Shown: positions 56,899 through 64,000 of the stretch, piece by piece
Numbering within the stretch: the stretch's first letter is position 1
Layout of the letters: each line of letters starts with the position of its first letter
Assembly (NCBI RefSeq): GCF_030819275.1
Contig: NZ_JAUTBL010000001.1
Location: forward strand, 558,001 to 622,000
Length of the DNA: 64,000 bases
Origin: Agrobacterium larrymoorei
Lineage (GTDB): Bacteria > Pseudomonadota > Alphaproteobacteria > Rhizobiales > Rhizobiaceae
Reading direction: 5' to 3'
Notes under the pieces: model-generated
Told to the model about the DNA's origin: nothing
The model's database searches: none
The model's input: only the letters and a program-made list of their open reading frames with translations
Program-made: the position numbers and the translations under genes

Positions 56899-57864
56899 TC
56901 ACTTCGAGCGGACGATCTTGCCGGCCCCAAGTTCGAAGGCGGCACGCAGGATCGCCGGATCACGCATCATCCATTTGAACAGCAGGCCAAGCTCGGGCGC
57001 CTTGCGACGTTTCAGCTTGCCGGCCTGGCTCCAGAGCGCCTGTCTGCGCGCCGTGTTTTTGTAGGACGCGATGGAAGCCACATCGGCGGGACGTTTGGAA
57101 AAACGGCTCTGCAAGGTGTCGAGCGCAACCCATGTGTTGAACTGTTGGCGCAGGAATTCCGGCGAGGTGTTGTCGATACTATGGAAGATGTTGACGCCCA
57201 TGCCGCGCGCGGCACCGGCATCATCGCAGAGAAGAGTGCGCTTGGATGCGAGGATGCAATCGCAGAAGAAGAGCACGTCTTCGGCCGCCAGGCGAAGGGC
57301 GGGATCGAAGCGGATCTTTTCAAACAGCGGCCTGCCTATGACCATGCAGGACAGATGCAGGAAGCTCCAGTTGCGCAGCATGACGCTCGCAAGATCCGGC
57401 AGCTCTATGACACGCGGTGATTCGCTCAAGCGCGCGGCACCCTCGTTCTTCTCGAGTTCCGACATGGCGAAGTGGTAATAGAACTCGTCGCTTGCCTGCA
57501 TCGACGCCCAGTAGCATTCGCCTTCGAACTGATCGAGGCTGAGCTCAGCATTTTTCAAATGCTCCGGCGTCCAGATATCGTCCGAATCAAGAAAGGCCAC
57601 ATAACGCGTTTCGGCGGGCACATGATCGAGCCCCGTATTGCGCGCGCCACCTGGACCGGCATTCGCCTGTTTCACCACCCTGATGCGGTTTTTCTGCTCG
57701 TCGCTCAGCTCTGCCAGTTCATTTTCAATGGGATAAGGCGATTCGTCGTCGACAATGACGAGATCGAAATCCTGGCATTCCTGCGAGAAAACCGATGCGA
57801 GCGCTCGGCCAAGTATGCCATGCTTCTTCTGGTAGTATGGAATAACGACTGTAAATTTCGCCAT
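56899..57864 (-). CDS. exoW: Succinoglycan glucosyltransferase ExoW
   Basis: 321 residues, GT2: FTVVIPYYQKKHGILGRAL, LVIVDDESPYP, GGARNTGLDH, then VAFLDSDDIWTPEH with the DxD site. The C-terminal part has an arginine-rich region (KRRKAPELG). In S. meliloti ExoW adds the seventh sugar by a beta-1,3 bond. AAGGGG lies eight bases before the ATG. First gene of exoW-exoV, divergent from exoT with 120 bases between starts. Confidence 0.88.
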   Translation of the reverse strand: MAKFTVVIPYYQKKHGILGRALASVFSQECQDFDLVIVDDESPYPIENELAELSDEQKNRIRVVKQANAGPGGARNTGLDHVPAETRYVAFLDSDDIWTPEHLKNAELSLDQFEGECYWASMQASDEFYYHFAMSELEKNEGAARLSESPRVIELPDLASVMLRNWSFLHLSCMVIGRPLFEKIRFDPALRLAAEDVLFFCDCILASKRTLLCDDAGAARGMGVNIFHSIDNTSPEFLRQQFNTWVALDTLQSRFSKRPADVASIASYKNTARRQALWSQAGKLKRRKAPELGLLFKWMMRDPAILRAAFELGAGKIVRSK

Positions 57865-57984
57865 TGTTTCGCCCCTTGTTTCATCAAGAAGTGTCGGGCC
57901 CGCCGTAGACTTACGGCCCCGATGAGTGGCAACCCTCCCGCCGGCTCCACGATTTTTGCCGGCCTCCAGACACAGGATGGACCC

Positions 57985-59469
57985 ATGCCTCCAGCCCCAA
58001 GCGTCAAAACCATCACGGCCAATGTCGGGTGGAGCGTGTTATCAAAGACAGGCACATTCGGGCTTAAATTTGTCACAGTCCCGATTCTTGCACGTTTGCT
58101 GACCCCGGAAGAATTCGGCGTCGTCGCTGTCGGGCTCACCGTCGTGCAATTTTTGACGATGATTGCAGGCGCTGGCCTGACCTCCGCTCTGATTGTGGAA
58201 AAGGAAGAGGATATGGACACGATCCATACCGTCTTCTGGGCCAATCTGGCAATTTCCTGCACAATGGCTGCGATCCTTTACTTTGGCGCGGAGTTCTTCG
58301 GTGGTCTGCTGGGTGCGGTGGAAAGCGCCTATCTGCTGCGCATCATGGCCTTTCTCATTCCCCTGCAACTGGCAGGCGATGTGGCTTATTCGCTTCTGGC
58401 GCGGCGGATGAATTTCAGCAAGGACGCCATTTGGAGCATGACGTCGGAAAGCGCCGCCGCCATCATTGCCGTCGTACTGGCCTTTGCCGGCTTTGGGGTG
58501 TGGGCTCTGATCATCCAGCTTTTCGCCGCAGCACTGATCCGGCTCGTCGGGCTCTACGCCGTGTCACGCTATACGCCACGCCTCGTCATGAAGCCAAAGC
58601 GGCTGATCCCTTTGCTCGGCTTCAGTTCGGGCCTGATGGGCTCGGAGATCGCCAACTTCGTCACCTTCCAATCGCCGATGGTGATCATCGCCCGCTATCT
58701 AGGACTTGCCGACGCTGGCGCATACTCCGCCTCCAATCGCTTCGCCAGCATTCCAAACCAGGTCGTGCTCTCCGCCGTGATGGGCGTTCTCTTCCCCGCC
58801 TTCAGCCGCATGATGGACGACCGGCAGCGGCGGCGCGAAGCGCTGATGTTCAGCACGCAGGTATTGACCGTCATCCTGGCACCGATGATGTTCGGCCTTT
58901 GGGCGGTGGCAGAACCCGCAATGCTGGTGATCTTCGGCCAGAACTGGGCCTATGCCTGGCCGGTGCTCGGCCTGCTTGCCCTGTCGAAAGCCATCCTCAC
59001 CCCATGCAGCACTTTCATTCCCTATCTGAAGGGTGCCGGCTATGGGCGTGTGCTTTTCTGGTCCGCCACGATCCGTGCCGTCGTGACCACCGCTGCGGTC
59101 TGGGTTGCCGCAGTTTATGGCTCGCTGATCGACGCGATGATCTGGCTCTGCATCGTCAATGCGGCGACGCTCATTGCCTATTCCTGGGCCGTGTTCAAGG
59201 CGAGCGAAACACCCTTCTTCTCCGGCCTCTATGTCAGCAGCCGGCCGATGATTTCGGCCTTCATCATGGCCCTTGCGGTCCGCTACATTCTGCAATGGAT
59301 GGGCGCCTCGCTTCCGCATGCCTATATGCAGGTGCTCGTCGGCGCTGTCGCCGGCGGCGTAATCTACGGTGTTTTGATCCTGCTGACCGAACGCGCGCTT
59401 TTGCGCAAAATCATCGGTCTGGTGAGATCGCGAAAAGACCAAGGCGCACCCGCACCCGTCGCCAGCTGA
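57985..59469 (+). CDS. exoT: Succinoglycan repeat-unit flippase ExoT (Wzx family)
   Basis: 494 residues with 12-14 membrane helices, Polysacc_synt type: VGWSVLSKTGTFGLKFVTVP at the N-terminus, LLTPEEFGVVAVGLTV, and AGAYSASNRFASIPNQV. It moves the finished lipid-linked octasaccharide to the periplasm; it may also influence the amount of low-molecular-weight succinoglycan. I chose the ATG at 57985, seven bases after AGGATGGA; the frame is open much further upstream but overlaps exoW on the other strand. Confidence 0.88.
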   Translation: MPPAPSVKTITANVGWSVLSKTGTFGLKFVTVPILARLLTPEEFGVVAVGLTVVQFLTMIAGAGLTSALIVEKEEDMDTIHTVFWANLAISCTMAAILYFGAEFFGGLLGAVESAYLLRIMAFLIPLQLAGDVAYSLLARRMNFSKDAIWSMTSESAAAIIAVVLAFAGFGVWALIIQLFAAALIRLVGLYAVSRYTPRLVMKPKRLIPLLGFSSGLMGSEIANFVTFQSPMVIIARYLGLADAGAYSASNRFASIPNQVVLSAVMGVLFPAFSRMMDDRQRRREALMFSTQVLTVILAPMMFGLWAVAEPAMLVIFGQNWAYAWPVLGLLALSKAILTPCSTFIPYLKGAGYGRVLFWSATIRAVVTTAAVWVAAVYGSLIDAMIWLCIVNAATLIAYSWAVFKASETPFFSGLYVSSRPMISAFIMALAVRYILQWMGASLPHAYMQVLVGAVAGGVIYGVLILLTERALLRKIIGLVRSRKDQGAPAPVAS

Positions 59470-59825
59470 CAACGAACCGCATCTGACCATCAAGGCGACT
59501 CTGTCCAAAATTCGGCCAAGCGAATAAGGCGCATCGCAGAGTTATTTTGCGATGCAGCATAACAGGCCGCCTCCTCTCCACAGGACCAATGCTTCAGCAC
59601 GCCGGAACGAACAAAGCTTAAGCGTCAATAAAATCATATACTTAATAAAGACGCCTATTTTAGCAAATAAGCATCCAGACATTTACCCCTGATATCTTGC
59701 GGCGCGATTTTCCCGCGCTGCCACATTTTGCCCTCAACTGAAAACCAAACTTTTGCTCACGGGCTTCAAGTTCGCTCTGTGTGAAACGCGGTGAGGGGAG
59801 ACACCGCCCAACTAGGGTAACTGAT
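59470..59825. other. 356-base gap between exoT and exoH with a hairpin
   Basis: GCATCGCA (59531-59538) and TGCGATGC (59548-59555) form a perfect eight-pair stem and probably end the exoT transcript. The rest is AT-rich, especially 59618-59680, and probably holds the promoter of the exoH-exoK-exoL-exoA operon. In S. meliloti exoI lies in this position; I see no remnant of it. Confidence 0.55.
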
Positions 59826-60974
59826 GTGACTGTTGATCAGAACCTATCGTCCCGTATCAATTTGATGCGCATAATTTTGATATCCGGCATCGTGTTCGTT
59901 CACGTGCCGCACGATCCGGAGACAAGTCCGTTTCTGGGTCTATACGGATTTTTTGACTGGTTCCGGGTGTTCCTTGGTGATGCCCTGTTCCGCATCGGTG
60001 TGCCGTGCCTGAGCGCGATTTCCGGCTATCTGCTGTTCCGGCGTGGCTGGAGCGCGTTCAACTATCCGGCAACGATCAAGTCCAAGACCAAGACTGTCCT
60101 ACTGCCGTTTCTGCTGTGGAATGGCGGGCTTTTCATTGCGGTCATGCTTCTCCAGCGCGCAGGCGTCGGCGTCGGCTATTTTCCTGATCTATGGAATGCG
60201 ACTCCCCGCGAAATGCTAAGCCATGGCGTTGCAGTGGAAGAACTGCCCGTCAATGTGCCGCTCTATTTCCTCCGCGATCTCTTCGTCTGCATTTTGCTGT
60301 CGCCGCTTCTGGCGCTTCTCGTTCGTCGCTTCGCTTTGCCGACGCTCGCCATTCTATTGCTGCTGACCGCAATCCCGGACCTCAGCCTGCTGATCGTGCA
60401 GAAGAAATCGATCCTGTTCAGTTTCACACTTGGCATTGCGCTCGCTCTTCACAAGATCGACCTGAAGATGCTCGACCCTTACGCCAAGTCCCTGACGCTG
60501 GGAACGCTCATCGTCGCCGCAGGGCTTGCCACGGCGCTTTATTGGACAGGCCCGGAATTCACATTCGGTCTTAATCTCTTGCGCAATCTTCTGGCGGTCT
60601 TCGGCGTTCTTGGTTTCTGGGTGGCATCGTCCCTGCTCGTGCAGAACCGGCTTGGCCAGCGTCTATCGCAAACCGGTAGCCTGAGCTTCTGGATATTCTG
60701 CGCCCATTATCCGCTCCTCGTCATCCTGTGGATGGTCTGGAACAAGGGTGACCTCGACTTCTATCCCGCCTTCTATATCGGCGCAGTGGCTTTGACCTTC
60801 CTGCTCCTGATCATCACCAACGCGCAGGTCCGCGCACGGCTACCCGCTCTCTACGCGGTCTTAACCGGTAGTCGCAGCGGCAAGCCCAAACCTCTTTCTC
60901 ATCACGACGCGGTGGAACCTATCGCCGCCAGCCAGTCTTCTGCCAATCCCGCCTATTCGCAAAGACGGAGGTAA
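59826..60974 (+). CDS. exoH: Succinoglycan succinyltransferase ExoH
   Basis: 382 residues from GTG at 59826 (AGGG eight bases upstream). Another GTG at 59781 would add 15 residues. Acyltransferase-3 membrane protein with ten helices: ISGIVFVHVPHDPE with the family His in the first helix, RIGVPCLSAISGYLLFRRG, and WIFCAHYPLLVIL near the end. It adds succinate to the repeat unit; in S. meliloti succinylation is needed for ExoK cleavage and symbiosis. The C-terminal 45 residues are polar and likely cytoplasmic. Confidence 0.88.
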   Translation: MTVDQNLSSRINLMRIILISGIVFVHVPHDPETSPFLGLYGFFDWFRVFLGDALFRIGVPCLSAISGYLLFRRGWSAFNYPATIKSKTKTVLLPFLLWNGGLFIAVMLLQRAGVGVGYFPDLWNATPREMLSHGVAVEELPVNVPLYFLRDLFVCILLSPLLALLVRRFALPTLAILLLLTAIPDLSLLIVQKKSILFSFTLGIALALHKIDLKMLDPYAKSLTLGTLIVAAGLATALYWTGPEFTFGLNLLRNLLAVFGVLGFWVASSLLVQNRLGQRLSQTGSLSFWIFCAHYPLLVILWMVWNKGDLDFYPAFYIGAVALTFLLLIITNAQVRARLPALYAVLTGSRSGKPKPLSHHDAVEPIAASQSSANPAYSQRRR

Positions 60975-60977
60975 CCG

Positions 60978-61766
60978 ATGACCTACCCCGCCCTATGTCA
61001 GCCGCGCATCATCGCTGCCGCATTGATCGCTATCACGTCTACCACATCTCCCGCCTTGTCTCAGGAGGAGAACGGCAAGTCCTTCATCGAAAACTTCGAC
61101 AGCATGGACCGCTCATTCTGGTACATCTCTGATGGCTGGAACAATGGCCCGCACCAGAACTGCACATGGTCCAAGAAGCTGGCGGCCTTCGAAAACGGCC
61201 ACCTGCAACTCGGCTTCAACGATGAAAAAGCCGGAGACCGCAACTATTCCTGCGGAGAAATCCAGACCAAGGGCCGTTATCGCTATGGCACCTACGAAGC
61301 GCGGATCAAGACCGCACCGGGTTCAGGCCTGAATTCGGCATTCTTCACCTATATCGGGCCCACCGACAAGAAGCCGCATGACGAGATCGACATGGAAATC
61401 CTGGGCAAGGACAGCAATCAGGTCCAGTTGAACCAGTATGTGTCGGCAAAGGGTGGCAATGAAAAGCTGGTGGATGTGCCGGGTGGTGCAGACAAAGGCT
61501 TTAACGATTACGCCTTCGTTTGGGAGCCTCAGCGGCTGCGTTACTACGTGAACGGCAAGATGGTTCATGAGGTTACCGACCCATCGAAGATCCCGCAGAA
61601 CGCGCAGAAGATATTCTTCAGCCTTTGGGGCACCGACACGCTGAAAAGCTGGATGGGCAAGTTCGATTATTCCGGCCCCGTCACCATGCAGGTCGATCGC
61701 TTCGCTTTCACCGCGCTCGGGGACAAGTGCCAGTTTTCGGAATCTGTCGCCTGCCAAACCAACTGA
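60978..61766 (+). CDS. exoK: Endo-1,3-1,4-beta-glycanase ExoK
   Basis: 262 residues, GH16. Signal peptide to about residue 28 (SPALSQ). The catalytic motif is DEIDMEILG with nucleophile Glu136 and acid/base Glu140; GRYRYGTYEARI and FVWEPQRLRYYVNGK are other family blocks. It cuts nascent succinoglycan to shorter chains outside the cell. The start is three bases after exoH, with GGAGG inside the end of exoH. Confidence 0.92.
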   Translation: MTYPALCQPRIIAAALIAITSTTSPALSQEENGKSFIENFDSMDRSFWYISDGWNNGPHQNCTWSKKLAAFENGHLQLGFNDEKAGDRNYSCGEIQTKGRYRYGTYEARIKTAPGSGLNSAFFTYIGPTDKKPHDEIDMEILGKDSNQVQLNQYVSAKGGNEKLVDVPGGADKGFNDYAFVWEPQRLRYYVNGKMVHEVTDPSKIPQNAQKIFFSLWGTDTLKSWMGKFDYSGPVTMQVDRFAFTALGDKCQFSESVACQTN

Positions 61767-61807
61767 TGCAGACTGCCCAACGTCAGACGAAGATGAACGG
61801 ATCGGAC

Positions 61808-63007
61808 ATGACCCACATTCTCTATTTTGCGCATGATCTGGCAGACCCCGCCATCCGCCGCCGCGTCATGACGCTGCAAGCGGGCGGCGCGACCGTCAGC
61901 CTTGCAGGATTCAGGCGCGCGGATAACGGGCTGGCTGACATCGATGGCCTCGTCCCGATCGATCTTGGGCAAACGGCCGATGGCCGCTTTGCTCAGAGAA
62001 TGGCGTGCGTGGCAAAAGCGAGCCTCACACTTCCAGCCAAGTTGTCGCTGGTGAAGAAGCCGGACGTGATCATTGCTCGCAATCTGGAAATGCTGGCGCT
62101 TGCCCGGCGCGCCGTCAGCCACTTTGGCGCGCATGTTCCGGTCGTCTATGAGTGTCTCGACATCCACAGGCTTCTGTTGAACGAAGGACTGCCCGGCAAA
62201 CTGCTGAACGCGGTTCAGCGCGCGCTCGGGCGGAACGTCAAACTTCTCATCACAAGTTCACCGGCATTCGTGGAGAATTACTTCAAGCCCCGTTCCGGTC
62301 TCAACCTTCCCGTGCTGCTGCAGGAAAACAAGGTTCTGGCGCTGGATGCCGACGACACGAGCGCCCCCTCCCCGCGCGTGCCGCAAGTGGGAGAACAATG
62401 GAAGATTGGCTGGTTCGGTGCATTGCGCTGCCGCAAGTCTCTCCAAATCCTGGCAGACTTCGCCGCAAAGATGGATGGCAAGGTCGAAGTCGTCCTGCGC
62501 GGCCGCCCGGCCTATTCAGAATTCGATGACTTCGATAGCTTCGTCGCACGTACGCCTCATCTCACTTTCTATGGCCCATACAAAAATCCGGAGGATCTGG
62601 CCTCGATCTATAACGATGTCCAGTTCACCTGGGCTATAGACTTCTTCGAAGAAGGACAGAACTCGAGCTGGCTTTTGCCGAATAGGCTCTATGAAGGCGG
62701 TCTCCACGGCGCGCTCCCGATTGCGGTCGCGGGCACTGAAACGGCGCGCTTTCTGCAGCAGCGGAATATCGGTCATGTTCTTGAGAAAGCCAGCGTTGCA
62801 TCGCTTGAAGCGATGTTCTCCGCACTAAGCGATGCCTCCTATCTGCAAAGCTTCCAAACGCTGGCCGCGATCGAACGGCAGCAATGGATCACGGATCAGA
62901 GCGACTGCCGGGAGCTTGTCCGCGTGCTTCAAACTCTGACGATGCAACCGGATGGGCGCCCGGTCGATGCCGTTCTTTCGATGGCTTTGAGCGGGAGGAC
63001 TTCATGA
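61808..63007 (+). CDS. exoL: Succinoglycan glucosyltransferase ExoL
   Basis: 399 residues from the ATG at 61808 (GGA six bases upstream). Other starts at 61766 (sharing a base with the exoK stop) and 61793 would add 14 or 5 residues. ILYFAHDLADPAIRRRVMTL and YECLDIHRLLLNEGL are characteristic; the C-terminal half has a GT-B-like LYEGGLHGALPIAVAGTE. In S. meliloti ExoL adds the third sugar (beta-1,4). The stop overlaps exoA (ATGA). Confidence 0.85.
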   Translation: MTHILYFAHDLADPAIRRRVMTLQAGGATVSLAGFRRADNGLADIDGLVPIDLGQTADGRFAQRMACVAKASLTLPAKLSLVKKPDVIIARNLEMLALARRAVSHFGAHVPVVYECLDIHRLLLNEGLPGKLLNAVQRALGRNVKLLITSSPAFVENYFKPRSGLNLPVLLQENKVLALDADDTSAPSPRVPQVGEQWKIGWFGALRCRKSLQILADFAAKMDGKVEVVLRGRPAYSEFDDFDSFVARTPHLTFYGPYKNPEDLASIYNDVQFTWAIDFFEEGQNSSWLLPNRLYEGGLHGALPIAVAGTETARFLQQRNIGHVLEKASVASLEAMFSALSDASYLQSFQTLAAIERQQWITDQSDCRELVRVLQTLTMQPDGRPVDAVLSMALSGRTS

Positions 63008-64000
63008 AGTTAGTCTCCATTCCCAATGTGAAGACATTGATCGTCATTCCTTGCCTCAACGAGGCACGAACGATCGACGATCTGCTGTTGAAATTTTCCA
63101 GCACGTTGAATCATCCCGATGACCGGATCATCGTCGCGGATGGCGGCAGCGAGGATGGAACCCGTGACATCGTTGCCGCTTTCTCCAGACAGGATCAGCG
63201 CGTCATTCTGCTTGCCAACCCCAAGCGCATCCAGAGTGCGGGCATCAACCTCGCAATAGAGGTCTTCGGAGCGGGCTACGACTATATGATCCGTATCGAT
63301 GCGCATGGCGACTATCCTGACGACTATTGCCATCGTCTGGTGGAAGACGCTGTGGCGATGGGCGCGGATTCGGTGGTCGTCGCCATGGACACTGTTGGCC
63401 ATGGCACGTTTCAGAAGGCGACCGCCGCTGCGCAGAATTCCAAGCTCGGCAATGGCGGCTCAAAGCATCGCGAAGGTGCCAAGGGTCGCTGGATCGATCA
63501 CGGTCATCATGCCCTGATGCGGATCGAGGCCTTCAAGGCGGTCGGCGGCTATGATGAAAGCTTCAGCCACAATGAGGACGCTGAACTCGATCACCGCCTG
63601 CGCAAGGCGGGCTTCCGCATCTGGATGACCGACAAGACACGCATGACCTATTATCCGCGCGCCAGCATCGGTCCGCTGTTTCGCCAATACATGGCTTATG
63701 GTCGGGGAAGAGCGAAGAACCTGCTGAAGCACCGCGCCATTCCGAAAATCCGCCAGATGATCCCGCTTGCGGTGTTGCCCTGTGCGGCTCTCGCGCTCTT
63801 CGGCTTTGTCCACTGGATCGCCCTTATCCCACTTTGCCTCTGGATTGCCGCATGTCTGGGCTATGGCCTCTGGATGGCAATTGGAGAGAAGAATCCTTAC
63901 GGGCCGCTTGCGGCCGTCTCGGCAATGACCATGCATCTGGCTTGGTCGACAGGTTTTTGGTGTGAGCTTCTGGGCTCTTTCGCCACGCCCCAGCCACTTG
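63004..64000 (+). CDS. exoA: Succinoglycan glucosyltransferase ExoA (cut by window end)
   Basis: The frame runs from the ATG at 63004 to the window edge, 332 codons without a stop. GT2 motifs: TLIVIPCLNEARTID, RIIVADGGSEDGT, IRIDAHGDY with the DxD-like site, HNEDAELDHRLRKAGF for the base and R-x-x-R region. Two or three C-terminal membrane helices are visible from about 255. ExoA adds the first glucose to galactosyl-lipid by a beta-1,3 bond in S. meliloti. Known ExoA proteins are about this long, so only a few residues are missing. Confidence 0.88.
   Translation, partial: MKLVSIPNVKTLIVIPCLNEARTIDDLLLKFSSTLNHPDDRIIVADGGSEDGTRDIVAAFSRQDQRVILLANPKRIQSAGINLAIEVFGAGYDYMIRIDAHGDYPDDYCHRLVEDAVAMGADSVVVAMDTVGHGTFQKATAAAQNSKLGNGGSKHREGAKGRWIDHGHHALMRIEAFKAVGGYDESFSHNEDAELDHRLRKAGFRIWMTDKTRMTYYPRASIGPLFRQYMAYGRGRAKNLLKHRAIPKIRQMIPLAVLPCAALALFGFVHWIALIPLCLWIAACLGYGLWMAIGEKNPYGPLAAVSAMTMHLAWSTGFWCELLGSFATPQPL

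Noticed and set aside
57472..57984. N-terminal extension of exoT by 171 codons
   Set aside because: The extra part is antisense to exoW and the flippase fold begins at the ATG at 57985, which has a ribosome site.

Overview
The window looks like chromosomal DNA of a member of the Rhizobiaceae, most likely an Agrobacterium/Rhizobium relative. The reasons are a succinoglycan exo cluster in nearly the order known from Sinorhizobium meliloti, a two-domain malic enzyme with a phosphotransacetylase-like tail, intergenic palindromes of the Rhizobium mosaic (RIME) type, a RirA-type iron box, and GC-rich codon use with many GTG/TTG starts. Coding density is high. I see no tRNA, rRNA, CRISPR array, insertion sequence or phage gene.

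Layout. 1-5.2 kb: end of a cysteine-synthase-like gene, an LtrA-family membrane protein, a small exported protein, and a signalling unit of a CHASE3 histidine kinase, a single-domain receiver and a receiver/HWE-type kinase fusion. 5.2-9.4 kb: two L,D-transpeptidases, an SDR oxidoreductase, 3-methyladenine DNA glycosylase and two very small genes, with two related intergenic palindromic elements. 9.6-11.5 kb: queC-queD-queE for preQ0 synthesis, preceded by a strong preQ1-I riboswitch candidate. 11.6-15.7 kb: an iron-regulated FecI-type sigma factor, FecR-type regulator and TonB-dependent receptor. 15.9-22.3 kb (minus strand): a CUT1 sugar ABC transporter with a sugar isomerase and a Gfo/Idh/MocA dehydrogenase.

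22.9-37.9 kb: a large chemosensory operon in the order HD-GYP response regulator, STAS protein, CheY, CheA, CheW, four chemoreceptors, CheW, CheR, CheB. The first five genes are mostly coupled by ATGA overlaps. The receptors share an almost identical signalling domain but differ in sensor region and in number of HAMP modules. The fourth has no membrane segment. Each gap in front of a receptor contains a hairpin. A ParA-like ATPase follows on the same strand.

38.7-48.8 kb: GDP-mannose synthesis (ManC type), PQQ glucose dehydrogenase, malic enzyme (with an apparent single-base frameshift near its 3' end), a GT39 membrane glycosyltransferase and a DadA-like oxidoreductase. 48.9-53.8 kb: a CUT2 sugar ABC transporter divergent from its LacI-type regulator, with two operator-like palindromes between them. 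53.9 kb to the end: a DUF6074-like gene, then exoX, exoU, exoV, exoW, exoT, exoH, exoK, exoL and the start of exoA. These cover chain assembly (ExoA, L, U, W), pyruvylation (ExoV), succinylation (ExoH), export (ExoT), cleavage (ExoK) and regulation (ExoX) of succinoglycan; the rest of the pathway is outside the window.
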